Below are positions 47,468-54,375 of a stretch of DNA of 64,000 bases, piece by piece. The notes beneath the pieces are model-generated. The model did no database searches. It was not told where the DNA came from and was given only the letters and a program-made list of their open reading frames with translations. Both the position numbers and the translations under genes were made by a program. The DNA comes from Methylobacter marinus A45 (GTDB taxonomy: Bacteria; Pseudomonadota; Gammaproteobacteria; Methylococcales; Methylomonadaceae). The number at the start of each line of letters is the position of its first letter. Positions within the stretch are counted from its first letter, which is position 1. The stretch lies in the NCBI RefSeq assembly GCF_000383855.1, contig NZ_KB912877.1, positions 750,465 to 814,464 of the forward strand. The letters are read 5' to 3'.

Positions 47468-48664
47468 CTACCCTTTAATGCACAGTACCTGCTTCAAGGT
47501 ATGAACCACTTCCACCAGGTCGCTTTGATTCGCCATGACGGTATCGATGTCCTTATAGGCGCCGGGCAGCTCATCAAGAATGCCCTTGTCCTTACGGCAC
47601 TCCACGCCTGCGGTTTGCTCCTCGGCATGGCGTTCGCTGAATTGCTGCTTGGCGGCATTGCGGCTCATGCGCCGGCCCGCGCCGTGCGAGCTGGAACAAA
47701 ACGACTGGGGATTGCCTTTACCGCGCACGATATAGGATTTGGCGCCCATACTCCCGGGAATAATCCCCAATTCGCCTTCTCCGGCACGAACCGCGCCTTT
47801 GCGCGTCACCCAAACCCAAGCATCGAAATGCCGCTCACGCGCCACATAATTGTGATGACAATTCACGGCTTCCTTGGTGATGCCGAACTTGGGCAGTTTT
47901 TTACGCAAAGCCTCGACGATTAAATACATCATCTCGCGCCGGTTGGCCTCAGCATAATCCTGCGCCCACGCCACGGCTTGCAGATAATCGTCGTAGTGAT
48001 CCGCGCCTTCGCTGAAGTAAGCCAAGTCCTTGTCCGGCAGATGATGCAGATGCCGTCCCATATCCTTGCGAGCCAATGCGATAAAGTATTCACCGATGGA
48101 ATTACCTATGCCGCGGCTGCCGGAATGCAGCATCACCCAGACGTCTTGATTTTCATCCAGGCATAACTCGATGAAATGATTGCCGCCGCCCAGGGTGCCG
48201 ATTTGGCGTATCCAGGTCTGATACGGCTTTTTCTGCATGGCATACAGCTTGGGATGCTTTTGCAAGATCGCGTGCATGCCGCCGGACAAGGCGCGTATGG
48301 TCGATTCCCGAGCCCTGTCCTGTTTGTGCATCGCAAAACCGACCGGAATGGCCGACTCGATATGCAAACGCAGGCCGCGCAGATTATCCGGCAAGTCCTT
48401 GGCTTTGATCGACAACCTCAATGCATTCATGCCGCAACCGATATCGACGCCGACGGCCGCCGGAATTATCGCGCCGACAGTCGGAATCACCGAACCGACA
48501 GTCGCGCCTTTGCCCAGATGCACATCCGGCATCACCGCGATATGACTATGCACAAACGGCATTTGCGACAAGTTATACAACTGCTGCATCGCCTCATGCT
48601 CGATATCGTCGGTATAAATTTTGACCGGGACTTTGCCTTTGGTCATGATGCGTTTTATCGGCAT
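47468..48664 (-). CDS. rtcB: RtcB-family RNA ligase
   Basis: A 398-residue RtcB that joins 2',3'-cyclic phosphate or 3'-phosphate ends to 5'-OH RNA ends using GTP and Mn2+. Metal and guanylate motifs are present: HIAVMPDVHLGKGATVG, VGVDIGCGMNA, GGGNHFIEL, HSGSRGIG, NCHHNYV and the guanylated His327 in SSSHGAGRR. It overlaps an RbfA-like gene by 10 bp. No archease or RtcA gene is adjacent. Pairing with a ribosome-assembly-type protein suggests rRNA or tRNA repair, which is inference. Confidence 0.95.
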   Translation of the reverse strand: MPIKRIMTKGKVPVKIYTDDIEHEAMQQLYNLSQMPFVHSHIAVMPDVHLGKGATVGSVIPTVGAIIPAAVGVDIGCGMNALRLSIKAKDLPDNLRGLRLHIESAIPVGFAMHKQDRARESTIRALSGGMHAILQKHPKLYAMQKKPYQTWIRQIGTLGGGNHFIELCLDENQDVWVMLHSGSRGIGNSIGEYFIALARKDMGRHLHHLPDKDLAYFSEGADHYDDYLQAVAWAQDYAEANRREMMYLIVEALRKKLPKFGITKEAVNCHHNYVARERHFDAWVWVTRKGAVRAGEGELGIIPGSMGAKSYIVRGKGNPQSFCSSSHGAGRRMSRNAAKQQFSERHAEEQTAGVECRKDKGILDELPGAYKDIDTVMANQSDLVEVVHTLKQVLCIKG

Positions 48665-49083
48665 GGCACAGCCTCCCCGGACAATCCGCTGACATATTCA
48701 AGGCTCAAGAGCGGCATACGCTTGCGGTGGAAATTACGCGCCAGTTCGGTGCGCAACCAGGATTGGCCGCCTGCTAACGCTTGCTCTACCTGAGAATCCG
48801 GATCTGATCCGTAAGCATCGGTCAGTACGATATGCAAACGCCGGCCGTTATCGAGCAAATCGACTGATACGATGCGCAAATCACGCAGCAACGGATTCGC
48901 GGCTTCACTCGCCAAAATCAATGGCAGGATTCTTTCCGCTTCCCGGCAAATCCGCCTGTCCTGATGTAATGATGAGCGTGTTTTCCGTCCGCGCTTTTCC
49001 AGACGCGGATCGATACCATCTTCGGCACGCCACTGTGCACATAGCTGCGCAGCAACGTCCCGCCAACGGTTTGATGTATTCAT
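48655..49083 (-). CDS. Ribosome-binding factor A-like protein
   Basis: 142 residues. The middle and end match the RbfA KH-fold pattern: REAERILPLILASEAANPLLRDLRIVSVDLLDNGRRLHIVLTD, then QALAGGQSWLRTELARNFHRKRMPLLSLEY. RbfA binds the 30S subunit near the 5' end of 16S rRNA. The N-terminal 35 residues (DPRLEKRGRKTRSSLHQDR) are basic and unlike standard RbfA. ATG at 49083 has GGGAG six bases upstream. It overlaps rtcB by 10 bp, so it is probably a specialised paralogue working with the RNA ligase. Confidence 0.68.
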   Translation of the reverse strand: MNTSNRWRDVAAQLCAQWRAEDGIDPRLEKRGRKTRSSLHQDRRICREAERILPLILASEAANPLLRDLRIVSVDLLDNGRRLHIVLTDAYGSDPDSQVEQALAGGQSWLRTELARNFHRKRMPLLSLEYVSGLSGEAVPCR

Positions 49084-49109
49084 AAATAACTCCCAATGCC
49101 GTGTAAAAC

Positions 49110-49262
49110 GAGGGCAAAACAAAGCCCGCAACGCCACGGCGTCGATTAAAAAAGATGAGTAGTTTGGGAGCCCGGTCCGTACGAACCGAAAGAAGTGTTA
49201 CCGGTGGGAAACGGACGCGAGGCTCAAGCATGCTGCAATATCGGACATCGACTGGGCCTCCT
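49110..49262 (-). ncRNA. Possible structured RNA leader upstream of the rbfA-like/rtcB genes
   Basis: Read on the minus strand, GGAGGCCC (49261-49254) can pair, with one bulged G, with GGGCTCC (49172-49166), enclosing about 80 nt, a tRNA-like span. Inside, GTCCGT/ACGGAC and ACCG/CGGT can pair, and a near-palindrome CGGTTCGTACGGACCG lies before the closing arm. A further small hairpin ACGCC/GGCGT follows near 49130. It does not fit a normal tRNA cloverleaf. The call rests on pairing alone. Confidence 0.35.
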
Positions 49263-49594
49263 ATGGTTGATGGTTAATAAAGCGCCGCATTTTATACGTT
49301 AGCGGGAGTTTGTCAAGTTTCAGATAAAACCTGCTGGAAATGCTGTTCTCTTGCGATAAGCATTGGCAAAAACCGGGCTTTTTGTTCATTTGTATTAAGA
49401 ACTGATGTTACGCAATAGTTAATTATTGGCAGGCACTCCACCTTGCCACCTATCAGTTTAAGGTAAAATAATGCCCTTAGGTGACTTTGATCTGAAGAAA
49501 ACCATGGGGTCTCAAAAAAGATTAGCGGAAGAAGTGCAGCGAGGGCTTGGCGATGCCTTGACGAAACTGCGTAAGTGGTAAGTTTCGCAAACAA

Positions 49595-49617
49595 TTAGAT
49601 ACACAATGTGTATCTAA
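49595..49617. promoter_or_regulatory. Palindromic operator of the TacA/TacT operon
   Basis: TTAGATACACA-A-TGTGTATCTAA: perfect 11-base arms around a single base, 43 bp before the tacA start. Ribbon-helix-helix antitoxins of the DUF1778 family repress their own operons through such palindromes, so this is the probable autoregulatory site. It overlaps a possible -10 region (TCTAATAT). Confidence 0.8.
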
Positions 49618-49659
49618 TATGCTAGGATCAGCAGGTTAAAATTTTTCAACGAGGTTGCC

Positions 49660-49947
49660 ATGCCTAATAACCAAACGACGACTGATGCACAAACCCAGGC
49701 CGTTAATCTGCGCGTTCGCAGCGACATTCGTTCATTGATCGACCGGGCGGCAAAGTCTCAAGGCAAGACTCGCTCCGAGTTCATGATCGATGCTGCACGG
49801 CGCGCCGCGGAAGAATCCTTGCTCGATCAAACACTGGTGCGGGTTGACCACAAAACCTATGATTATTTTCTGGAAGTTCTCGACCGACCGCCAAGCGGCG
49901 ATGGCTTTGAACGGCTGATGTCCGCTAAAAAGCCCTGGCAGGAATAA
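49660..49947 (+). CDS. DUF1778 ribbon-helix-helix antitoxin (TacA-like)
   Basis: 95 residues. The ribbon-helix-helix is visible at about 14-48: QAVNLRVRSDIRSLIDRAAKSQGKTRSEFMIDAAR. The C-terminal tail binds the toxin (YDYFLEVLDRPP...LMSAKKPWQE, the usual ending). It neutralises the acetyltransferase toxin encoded next and represses the operon. ACGAGGTTGCC precedes the ATG at 49660. It overlaps the toxin gene by one base. Confidence 0.92.
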   Translation: MPNNQTTTDAQTQAVNLRVRSDIRSLIDRAAKSQGKTRSEFMIDAARRAAEESLLDQTLVRVDHKTYDYFLEVLDRPPSGDGFERLMSAKKPWQE

Positions 49948-50444
49948 TGCTAACCGCACCGGTTCTACTTTCGACCGAACATCAGCTTGACGACTTTGCC
50001 TGCGGTGTCGATAGCCTGGATGACTGGCTCAAGCGGCGGGCCTACCCAAACCAGATCAGCGGCGCATCGCGTACCTATGTCGTAGCCGAAGGAAAAAGAA
50101 TTGTCGGCTATTACTGCCTTGCCTCCGGTGCGCTGGCGCTGAACCATGCACCGGCCTCGCTGCGCCGCAATATGCCGGATCCCGTGCCTATCGCCGTTCT
50201 CGGCCGTCTTGCCGTCGACCAATCCTGGCAAGGCCGCGGCGTCGGCGTTGCTCTGCTGCAAGACGCCGTGCTGCGCACGATACAAGCAAGCGATATTCTT
50301 GGCATACGCGGCCTTCTGGTGCATGTCTTGTCCGTTGAAGCCAAGGCTTTCTATGAACACCATGGCTTTGTGGCCTCGCCGGCGCAACCGATGACATTGA
50401 TTTTGTCGTTAAAGCGAAAAGCTCCGGGCTACGGCAAAAAATGA
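49947..50444 (+). CDS. GNAT acetyltransferase toxin (TacT-like)
   Basis: 165 residues. GNAT fold with LGRLAVDQSWQGRGVGVALLQDAV (acetyl-CoA pyrophosphate loop QGRGVG) and AKAFYEHHGF with the catalytic Tyr. Toxins of this family acetylate the amino group of aminoacyl-tRNAs and block translation. The N-terminal pattern HQLDDFACGVDSLDDWLKRRA is typical. It follows its antitoxin with a one-base overlap. No damage is visible, so the pair is probably active. Confidence 0.92.
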   Translation: MLTAPVLLSTEHQLDDFACGVDSLDDWLKRRAYPNQISGASRTYVVAEGKRIVGYYCLASGALALNHAPASLRRNMPDPVPIAVLGRLAVDQSWQGRGVGVALLQDAVLRTIQASDILGIRGLLVHVLSVEAKAFYEHHGFVASPAQPMTLILSLKRKAPGYGKK

Positions 50445-50937
50445 AGCGGAAACACATAATGCCGGATTCAGAAAACTTGAGAGCCTCAAACGCCCATCCA
50501 GCGATCCCCACAGAACTGGCTCCGCTTTTTAGCGACATCGCCGTCATCGTCCAGCAAGTACAACAGGCGGTCAATAGCGCGATGGTCCAGTGCTACTGGC
50601 AAATTGGCCGTTTGATTGTCGAGCATGAACAGCAGGGACAAGCCCGTGCCGCTTATGGCAAACAGCAACTGCAAGCGCTTTCAGAGTATTTGACGGCAGT
50701 ATTCAGCAAGGGTTTTGACCAGCAATCTGCGTAATATGCGCTTTTACTTCTGTTTTCCAAATTGTGACGCAGTGAGTCACAAATTAAGTTGGACGCATTA
50801 TAGAAAGCTGATTCGCATTGAAAATCCAAACCCAGGAATTGGTACCAGAAGGAAGCGATCGAATAGCATTGGAGCGCCCGAGCGCTGGAACGGCAGGTCA
50901 ACAAACTTTTGAAAGAGCGGTCGTGTAGGGGCTATAG
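50441..50937 (+). pseudogene. DUF1016/YhcG-type PDDEXK nuclease gene, broken
   Basis: The N-terminal domain reads normally to about 50715 (QQVQQAVNSAMVQCYWQIGRLIVEHEQQGQ...YGKQQLQALSEYLTAVFSKGF), then stops at 50734. The homologous protein continues in another frame (SNLRNMRFYFCFPN, LSWTHYRKLIRIENPN), then in a third with a stop inside (WYQKEAIE*HWSARALERQVNKLLKERS). The catalytic C-terminal nuclease domain is lost; after about 50937 the sequence no longer resembles the family. Its start overlaps the end of the TacT gene by 4 bp. Confidence 0.8.
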
Positions 50938-51132
50938 GCGGGCGATTCTGGAGCCCTACGCCGCTGCCCTCGTGGCACAGTTATCCCAACACCCGTTGAT
51001 GACGTTGAAGGGACTGCAGTTGACAGAAACGGGAATGAAGTGGCGATTATTCCGCAAGGGGTTAAGACGCGCAACTCCCCTCCTGTTTCATTTGTCGTGA
51101 ATTGACAGTGCGCGTCTATTCCGCTCTACGGT

Positions 51133-52476
51133 CTATAGAACGCCTTGCGCCTGCATGGCATCGGCTACTTTCACGAAGCCGGCGACATTGGCTCCGTCGA
51201 CATAGCTGAAGCTACCGTCTTCACGTTCGCCGTATTGAACGCAGACCTGGTGAATACCTCGCATGATTTCCTGCAAACGCATGTCGACTTCTGCGCGGGT
51301 CCAGGACAGTCGCATCGCGTTCTGACTCATTTCCAGTCCGGAAGTGGCCACGCCGCCTGCATTGCTGGCTTTGCCCGGCGCATAAAGTACGTTGTTGGCT
51401 TCGAACAACTTGATCGCTTCGTTGGTAGTCGGCATATTAGCGCCTTCCGCCACACATTTAACGCCATTTTTGATCAGAATGGCCGCGTCCACAGCATCCA
51501 GCTCGTTTTGCGTCGCGCAAGGCAGCGCTACATCGACAGGGACATTCCAAGGCTTCATGCCGGCGTGGAATTCGCTGCCGGTACGTTTGGCGTAGTCGTT
51601 GACGCGACCATAGAGGTGGTTTTTCACTTCCATCAGTTCAGCCAATTTTTCTATGGTGAAACCGTCGTTGTCCACGATGGTGCCGCTGGAATCGGATACG
51701 GTGACGACTTTGGCACCGAGTTCCATCGCTTTTTCCACCGCATACTGCGCCACATTGCCAGAACCCGACACGCTGACGCGCAAACCGTCAAACGACATGC
51801 CTTTGCGTTTCAGCATTTCCTCGGCAAAATAGACCGTGCCATAGCCGGTTGCTTCCGGACGGATCAAGGAGCCGCCGAAACTCAGGCCCTTACCTGTGAA
51901 CACGCAGTCGGCGCGATTGCTGAGCTTTTTCATCATGCCGGCCATATAGCCAACTTCGCGTCCGCCTACGCCAATGTCGCCCGCAGGTACATCGGTATCA
52001 GGGCCGACATGCCGAAACAGTTCGGTCACGAACGCCTGGCAGAAGCGCATTACTTCGCCCGGGCTTTTGCCTTTGGGATCAAAATCGGAACCGCCTTTGC
52101 CACCGCCCATTGGTAAGGTGGTCAGCGCGTTCTTGAAAGTTTGTTCGAAAGCCAGGAATTTTAGGATCGACAAGTTGACCGATGGATGGAAACGCAAGCC
52201 GCCTTTATAGGGGCCAATAGCCATGTTGTGCTGAATGCGGTAGCCGCGGTTGACTTGCACTTTGCCGTGGTCATCGACCCAAGATACCCGGAACATGACG
52301 ATGCGCTCTGGCTCGACCAGCCGGTCAAGCAGACCATTTTCAGCGTATTTAGGAAAACGCGAAATAAAGGGCCACAGGCTCTCCATCACCTCCGTCACTG
52401 CCTGGAGAAATTCAGTCTGACCAGGATTAAGTTCGGCTACGTGAGTCAGAAATTCATTACAGCTTTTGTATTTCAT
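51133..52476 (-). CDS. gdhA: NADP-type glutamate dehydrogenase
   Basis: 447 residues, normal for the hexameric NADP enzyme that makes glutamate from 2-oxoglutarate and ammonia. Visible are GPYKGGLRFHPSVN, the catalytic Lys in LPMGGGKGGSDFDPKGKS, PAGDIGVGGREVGYM, and the Rossmann loop VSVSGSGNVAQYA. It is a single gene. It probably handles nitrogen assimilation when ammonia is ample. ATG at 52476 lies just inside the AT-rich upstream region. Confidence 0.96.
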   Translation of the reverse strand: MKYKSCNEFLTHVAELNPGQTEFLQAVTEVMESLWPFISRFPKYAENGLLDRLVEPERIVMFRVSWVDDHGKVQVNRGYRIQHNMAIGPYKGGLRFHPSVNLSILKFLAFEQTFKNALTTLPMGGGKGGSDFDPKGKSPGEVMRFCQAFVTELFRHVGPDTDVPAGDIGVGGREVGYMAGMMKKLSNRADCVFTGKGLSFGGSLIRPEATGYGTVYFAEEMLKRKGMSFDGLRVSVSGSGNVAQYAVEKAMELGAKVVTVSDSSGTIVDNDGFTIEKLAELMEVKNHLYGRVNDYAKRTGSEFHAGMKPWNVPVDVALPCATQNELDAVDAAILIKNGVKCVAEGANMPTTNEAIKLFEANNVLYAPGKASNAGGVATSGLEMSQNAMRLSWTRAEVDMRLQEIMRGIHQVCVQYGEREDGSFSYVDGANVAGFVKVADAMQAQGVL

Positions 52477-52741
52477 TAATGCATTGCCTCAATTTAGTGG
52501 GCTTGTTAATAATTAATAATGTTGCTTATGGCGCATAAGCTCATCAATTTTACATTATTTAACTTCTGAAATTTTAATTGATCCAGGGTCGCGAATTCAT
52601 AACGGGATCCGTACGCATATCTAAGAATCTGTTCAATATCTGCTGAGAGAGGTTGGTGATAGCGGGTGCGACATTTGGAAAGTGAAGAAGAAAAAATGGT
52701 AGTTGGCAGAAATCTCAGGACTTGGGGCCCAGAATCAACTC

Positions 52742-52990
52742 TCTTTACCGGGATCATCTGCACTGGACGGGATTGGCGAAGGACGGCAAAAGCCTGATCA
52801 TTACCAGCATGTGCCCTGACCTCGGCTCGCTGGGCTGATACGAAGAATGGATTTCCTATCAGAATCCTCAGGTCGAGTGGCAGGAGCCCTTGAGCCTGGG
52901 TGACACCGTCAATACCGCAGGCGAAGACATGTGCAGGACTTTCACGCCGGACGGCGAAGTTTTCAGGTGGCTGGGGGTCCGCGGGCCGCT
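52742..52990 (+). pseudogene. Degenerate coding fragment, family not recognised
   Basis: A frame reads SLYRDHLHWTGLAKDGKSLII, then TSMCPDLGSLG, a stop, and YEEWISYQNPQVEWQEPLSLGDTVNTAGEDMC onward, with protein-like composition on both sides of the stop. There is no start or RBS. It seems to be a leftover of a lost gene, cut on its right by the family B repeat at 52989. The 720-bp gap 52477-53199 holds no other gene I can support. Confidence 0.4.
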
Positions 52991-53169
52991 TAGTAATGGG
53001 CATGGAATAAATCAGGGAATTGTAGGTGCGAATTCATTTATGCCTTATGGACTTGTGCCCTTCAGGGTATTCGCACTGTGCGAATACCCTGAAGGGCACA
53101 AGTGAATTCGCACCTACACTGGAAATTCATCCGTGCACTTGAGGAAGTTATTTTATGCGCGTTCCTTAG
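52989..53169. repeat. Interspersed palindromic repeat, family B copy 2
   Basis: The most complete copy. It starts CTTAGTAATGGGCATGG and ends GCGCGTTCCTTAG. The central palindrome TGTAGGTGCGAATTCA / TGAATTCGCACCTACA encloses a second one, CTTGTGCCCTTCAGGGTATTCGC with its inverse. Copies at 3511 and 26346 share the ends. Confidence 0.85.
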
Positions 53170-53199
53170 AAAATTTAGCGCGATAGAAGGAGCTGAGGC

Positions 53200-53301
53200 A
53201 TGAAGCTATTGGTCACGAATGATGGGCTTTCTTCAGCAGTCGAAAAAGATGTACGCTATGTGTACTATAGATCCATCCTTCCCAGTGCCTTATGGAGGTA
53301 A
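53200..53301 (+). CDS. Short open reading frame coupled to the cyclic-nucleotide-binding gene
   Basis: 33 codons (MKLLVTNDGLSSAVEKDVRY...) from an ATG with AAGGAG about 9 nt upstream. Its last codons TGG AGG TAA contain the GGAGG that serves the next gene, and it stops 3 bases before that gene's ATG. Translation of the two is likely to be coupled. Whether the peptide matters is unknown; it may be a leader or a gene remnant. Confidence 0.45.
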   Translation: MKLLVTNDGLSSAVEKDVRYVYYRSILPSALWR

Positions 53302-53304
53302 ACA

Positions 53305-53778
53305 ATGAGCAATCCATCAACTACGGAATACCTGTCGGTTCATGAGTTTTTCTGCGACCTCCCTGATGATGTCCTGAAATTTCTGTCCGAATGTTCGAGC
53401 ATATACGAAATCAAAAAGGGGCAGATCCTGTTTCAACAAGGCGAAAAAGCAGACAAATTCTATATAGTCCGCAATGGACGTATCGCTCTACAAATCCCAG
53501 CGATAATGGGCCCGAATCTGGAGATCCAGACCCTGGGTAATGACCAAGTCTTGGGATGGTCCTGGTTGATCTCACCTTATCAATGGAGTTTTCAAGCCAG
53601 GGCCGAAGAGGACTCGGAATTGCTCCAGTTTGACGGGACTGCCATACTGGCACGATGCGAGCAGGAACCGAAATTCGGCTATGAGCTGTTAAAGAAATTT
53701 GCCGGAATGATGTCTATGCGTCTCGAAGCGGCGCGTCAGAAGATGATGGAGGAATGGAATCCCGCCGGATTTGCCTAA
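53305..53778 (+). CDS. Cyclic nucleotide-binding domain protein without DNA-binding domain
   Basis: 157 residues comprising one CRP-type cNMP-binding beta-roll: YEIKKGQILFQQGEKADKFYIVRNGRIALQI, then GNDQVLGWSWLISPYQWSFQARAEEDSELLQFDG. The phosphate-binding cassette is not the standard GE(L/I)xxR-A; here it is VLGWSWLISPYQWSF, so the ligand may differ from cAMP. The helix after the roll ends without a helix-turn-helix. It could act by protein contact. GGAGG lies 7 nt before the ATG. Confidence 0.82.
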   Translation: MSNPSTTEYLSVHEFFCDLPDDVLKFLSECSSIYEIKKGQILFQQGEKADKFYIVRNGRIALQIPAIMGPNLEIQTLGNDQVLGWSWLISPYQWSFQARAEEDSELLQFDGTAILARCEQEPKFGYELLKKFAGMMSMRLEAARQKMMEEWNPAGFA

Positions 53779-53866
53779 GTCGCAGTCCGACCCTAACCGG
53801 TCTGTGCATTGTGTCTTTCAAATGTCCATTTAGGCTAATATTTTGGTCATTCGATAAGGGTCAGAA

Positions 53867-54116
53867 GGGGCAAGTCTAGATTCGCAGCTTTTTTTTGGAA
53901 ATGAGAAATAAAAGAGCCGGGGTTATTTTATAATTCAACCCGCTCCTTTTTTTCAAAGCGAAGAGTTTTGAAACGCCCAGTACGGTAATTCCGCATGCCG
54001 GGATTTGTGAGGGGGAGCTGGCTGTTCAACCTTGATGATTAGCAACCAACACTACCAATCTAGACCTGACCCCGCTGGTGTTTACTACCAATCTAGACCT
54101 GACCCCGCTGGTGTTT
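53867..54116. repeat. Left copy of the ~210-bp repeat bordering the AT-rich island (family E)
   Basis: From GGGGCAAGTCTAGATTCGCAG at 53867 to AATCTAGACCTGACCCC ending at 54073. Its ends are inverted repeats of each other. The inside contains GAGCCGGGGTT / AACCCGCTC. It matches 57641-57857 in the same direction. At its right edge a 33-bp unit ACTACCAATCTAGACC...GGTGTTT is duplicated in tandem (54051-54083, 54084-54116). The rest of the gap 53779-54375 is AT-rich and noncoding. Confidence 0.85.
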
Positions 54117-54346
54117 AGTTTTTATATCTCACTGAGTTCCTGGTCGATTTTCAGTAGTTTATAATTGTGCTGACATCAATTTATCAAGGTATATACACGA
54201 ATTGCCTATATCAAGATAAAATTGTCCAGATATTAGAGCGACATCAACTTATCTGCATATTTGCTTTGTAATCAGCATCTAAGGCTCCTTATTATCTTAG
54301 TAAAGCTCTGGTGTTTATCTAGGCAGCCATTATTACACTATAACAA

Positions 54347-54352
54347 TATAAT
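54347..54352 (+). promoter_or_regulatory. Possible -10 box for the HEPN-STAND gene
   Basis: A consensus TATAAT 29 bp before the GTG start, in AT-rich DNA. No good -35 is seen at the right distance, so this is tentative. Confidence 0.35.
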
Positions 54353-54375
54353 ACATAGTAGAGAAGGAATTAAAA

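Noticed and set aside
48905-49231. A 108-codon minus-strand frame beginning MLEPRVRFPP
   Set aside because: It covers the possible structured RNA and then overlaps the rbfA-like gene in another frame; no RBS and no protein-like pattern.
49166-49261. Calling the segment upstream of the rbfA-like gene a tRNA
   Set aside because: The closing stem has a bulge and no proper D, anticodon and T arms can be placed; only a tentative structured RNA is supported.
49471-49581. A 36-codon plus-strand frame (MPLGDFDLKKTMG...)
   Set aside because: No recognisable family or neighbour link; the RBS is weak. It may be a gene remnant, but the evidence is too thin.
53867-54073. Integron attC site or attI-like recombination site
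   Set aside because: The inverted ends and size superficially recall attC, but the GTTRRRY/RYYYAAC core sites are not present and there is no integrase.
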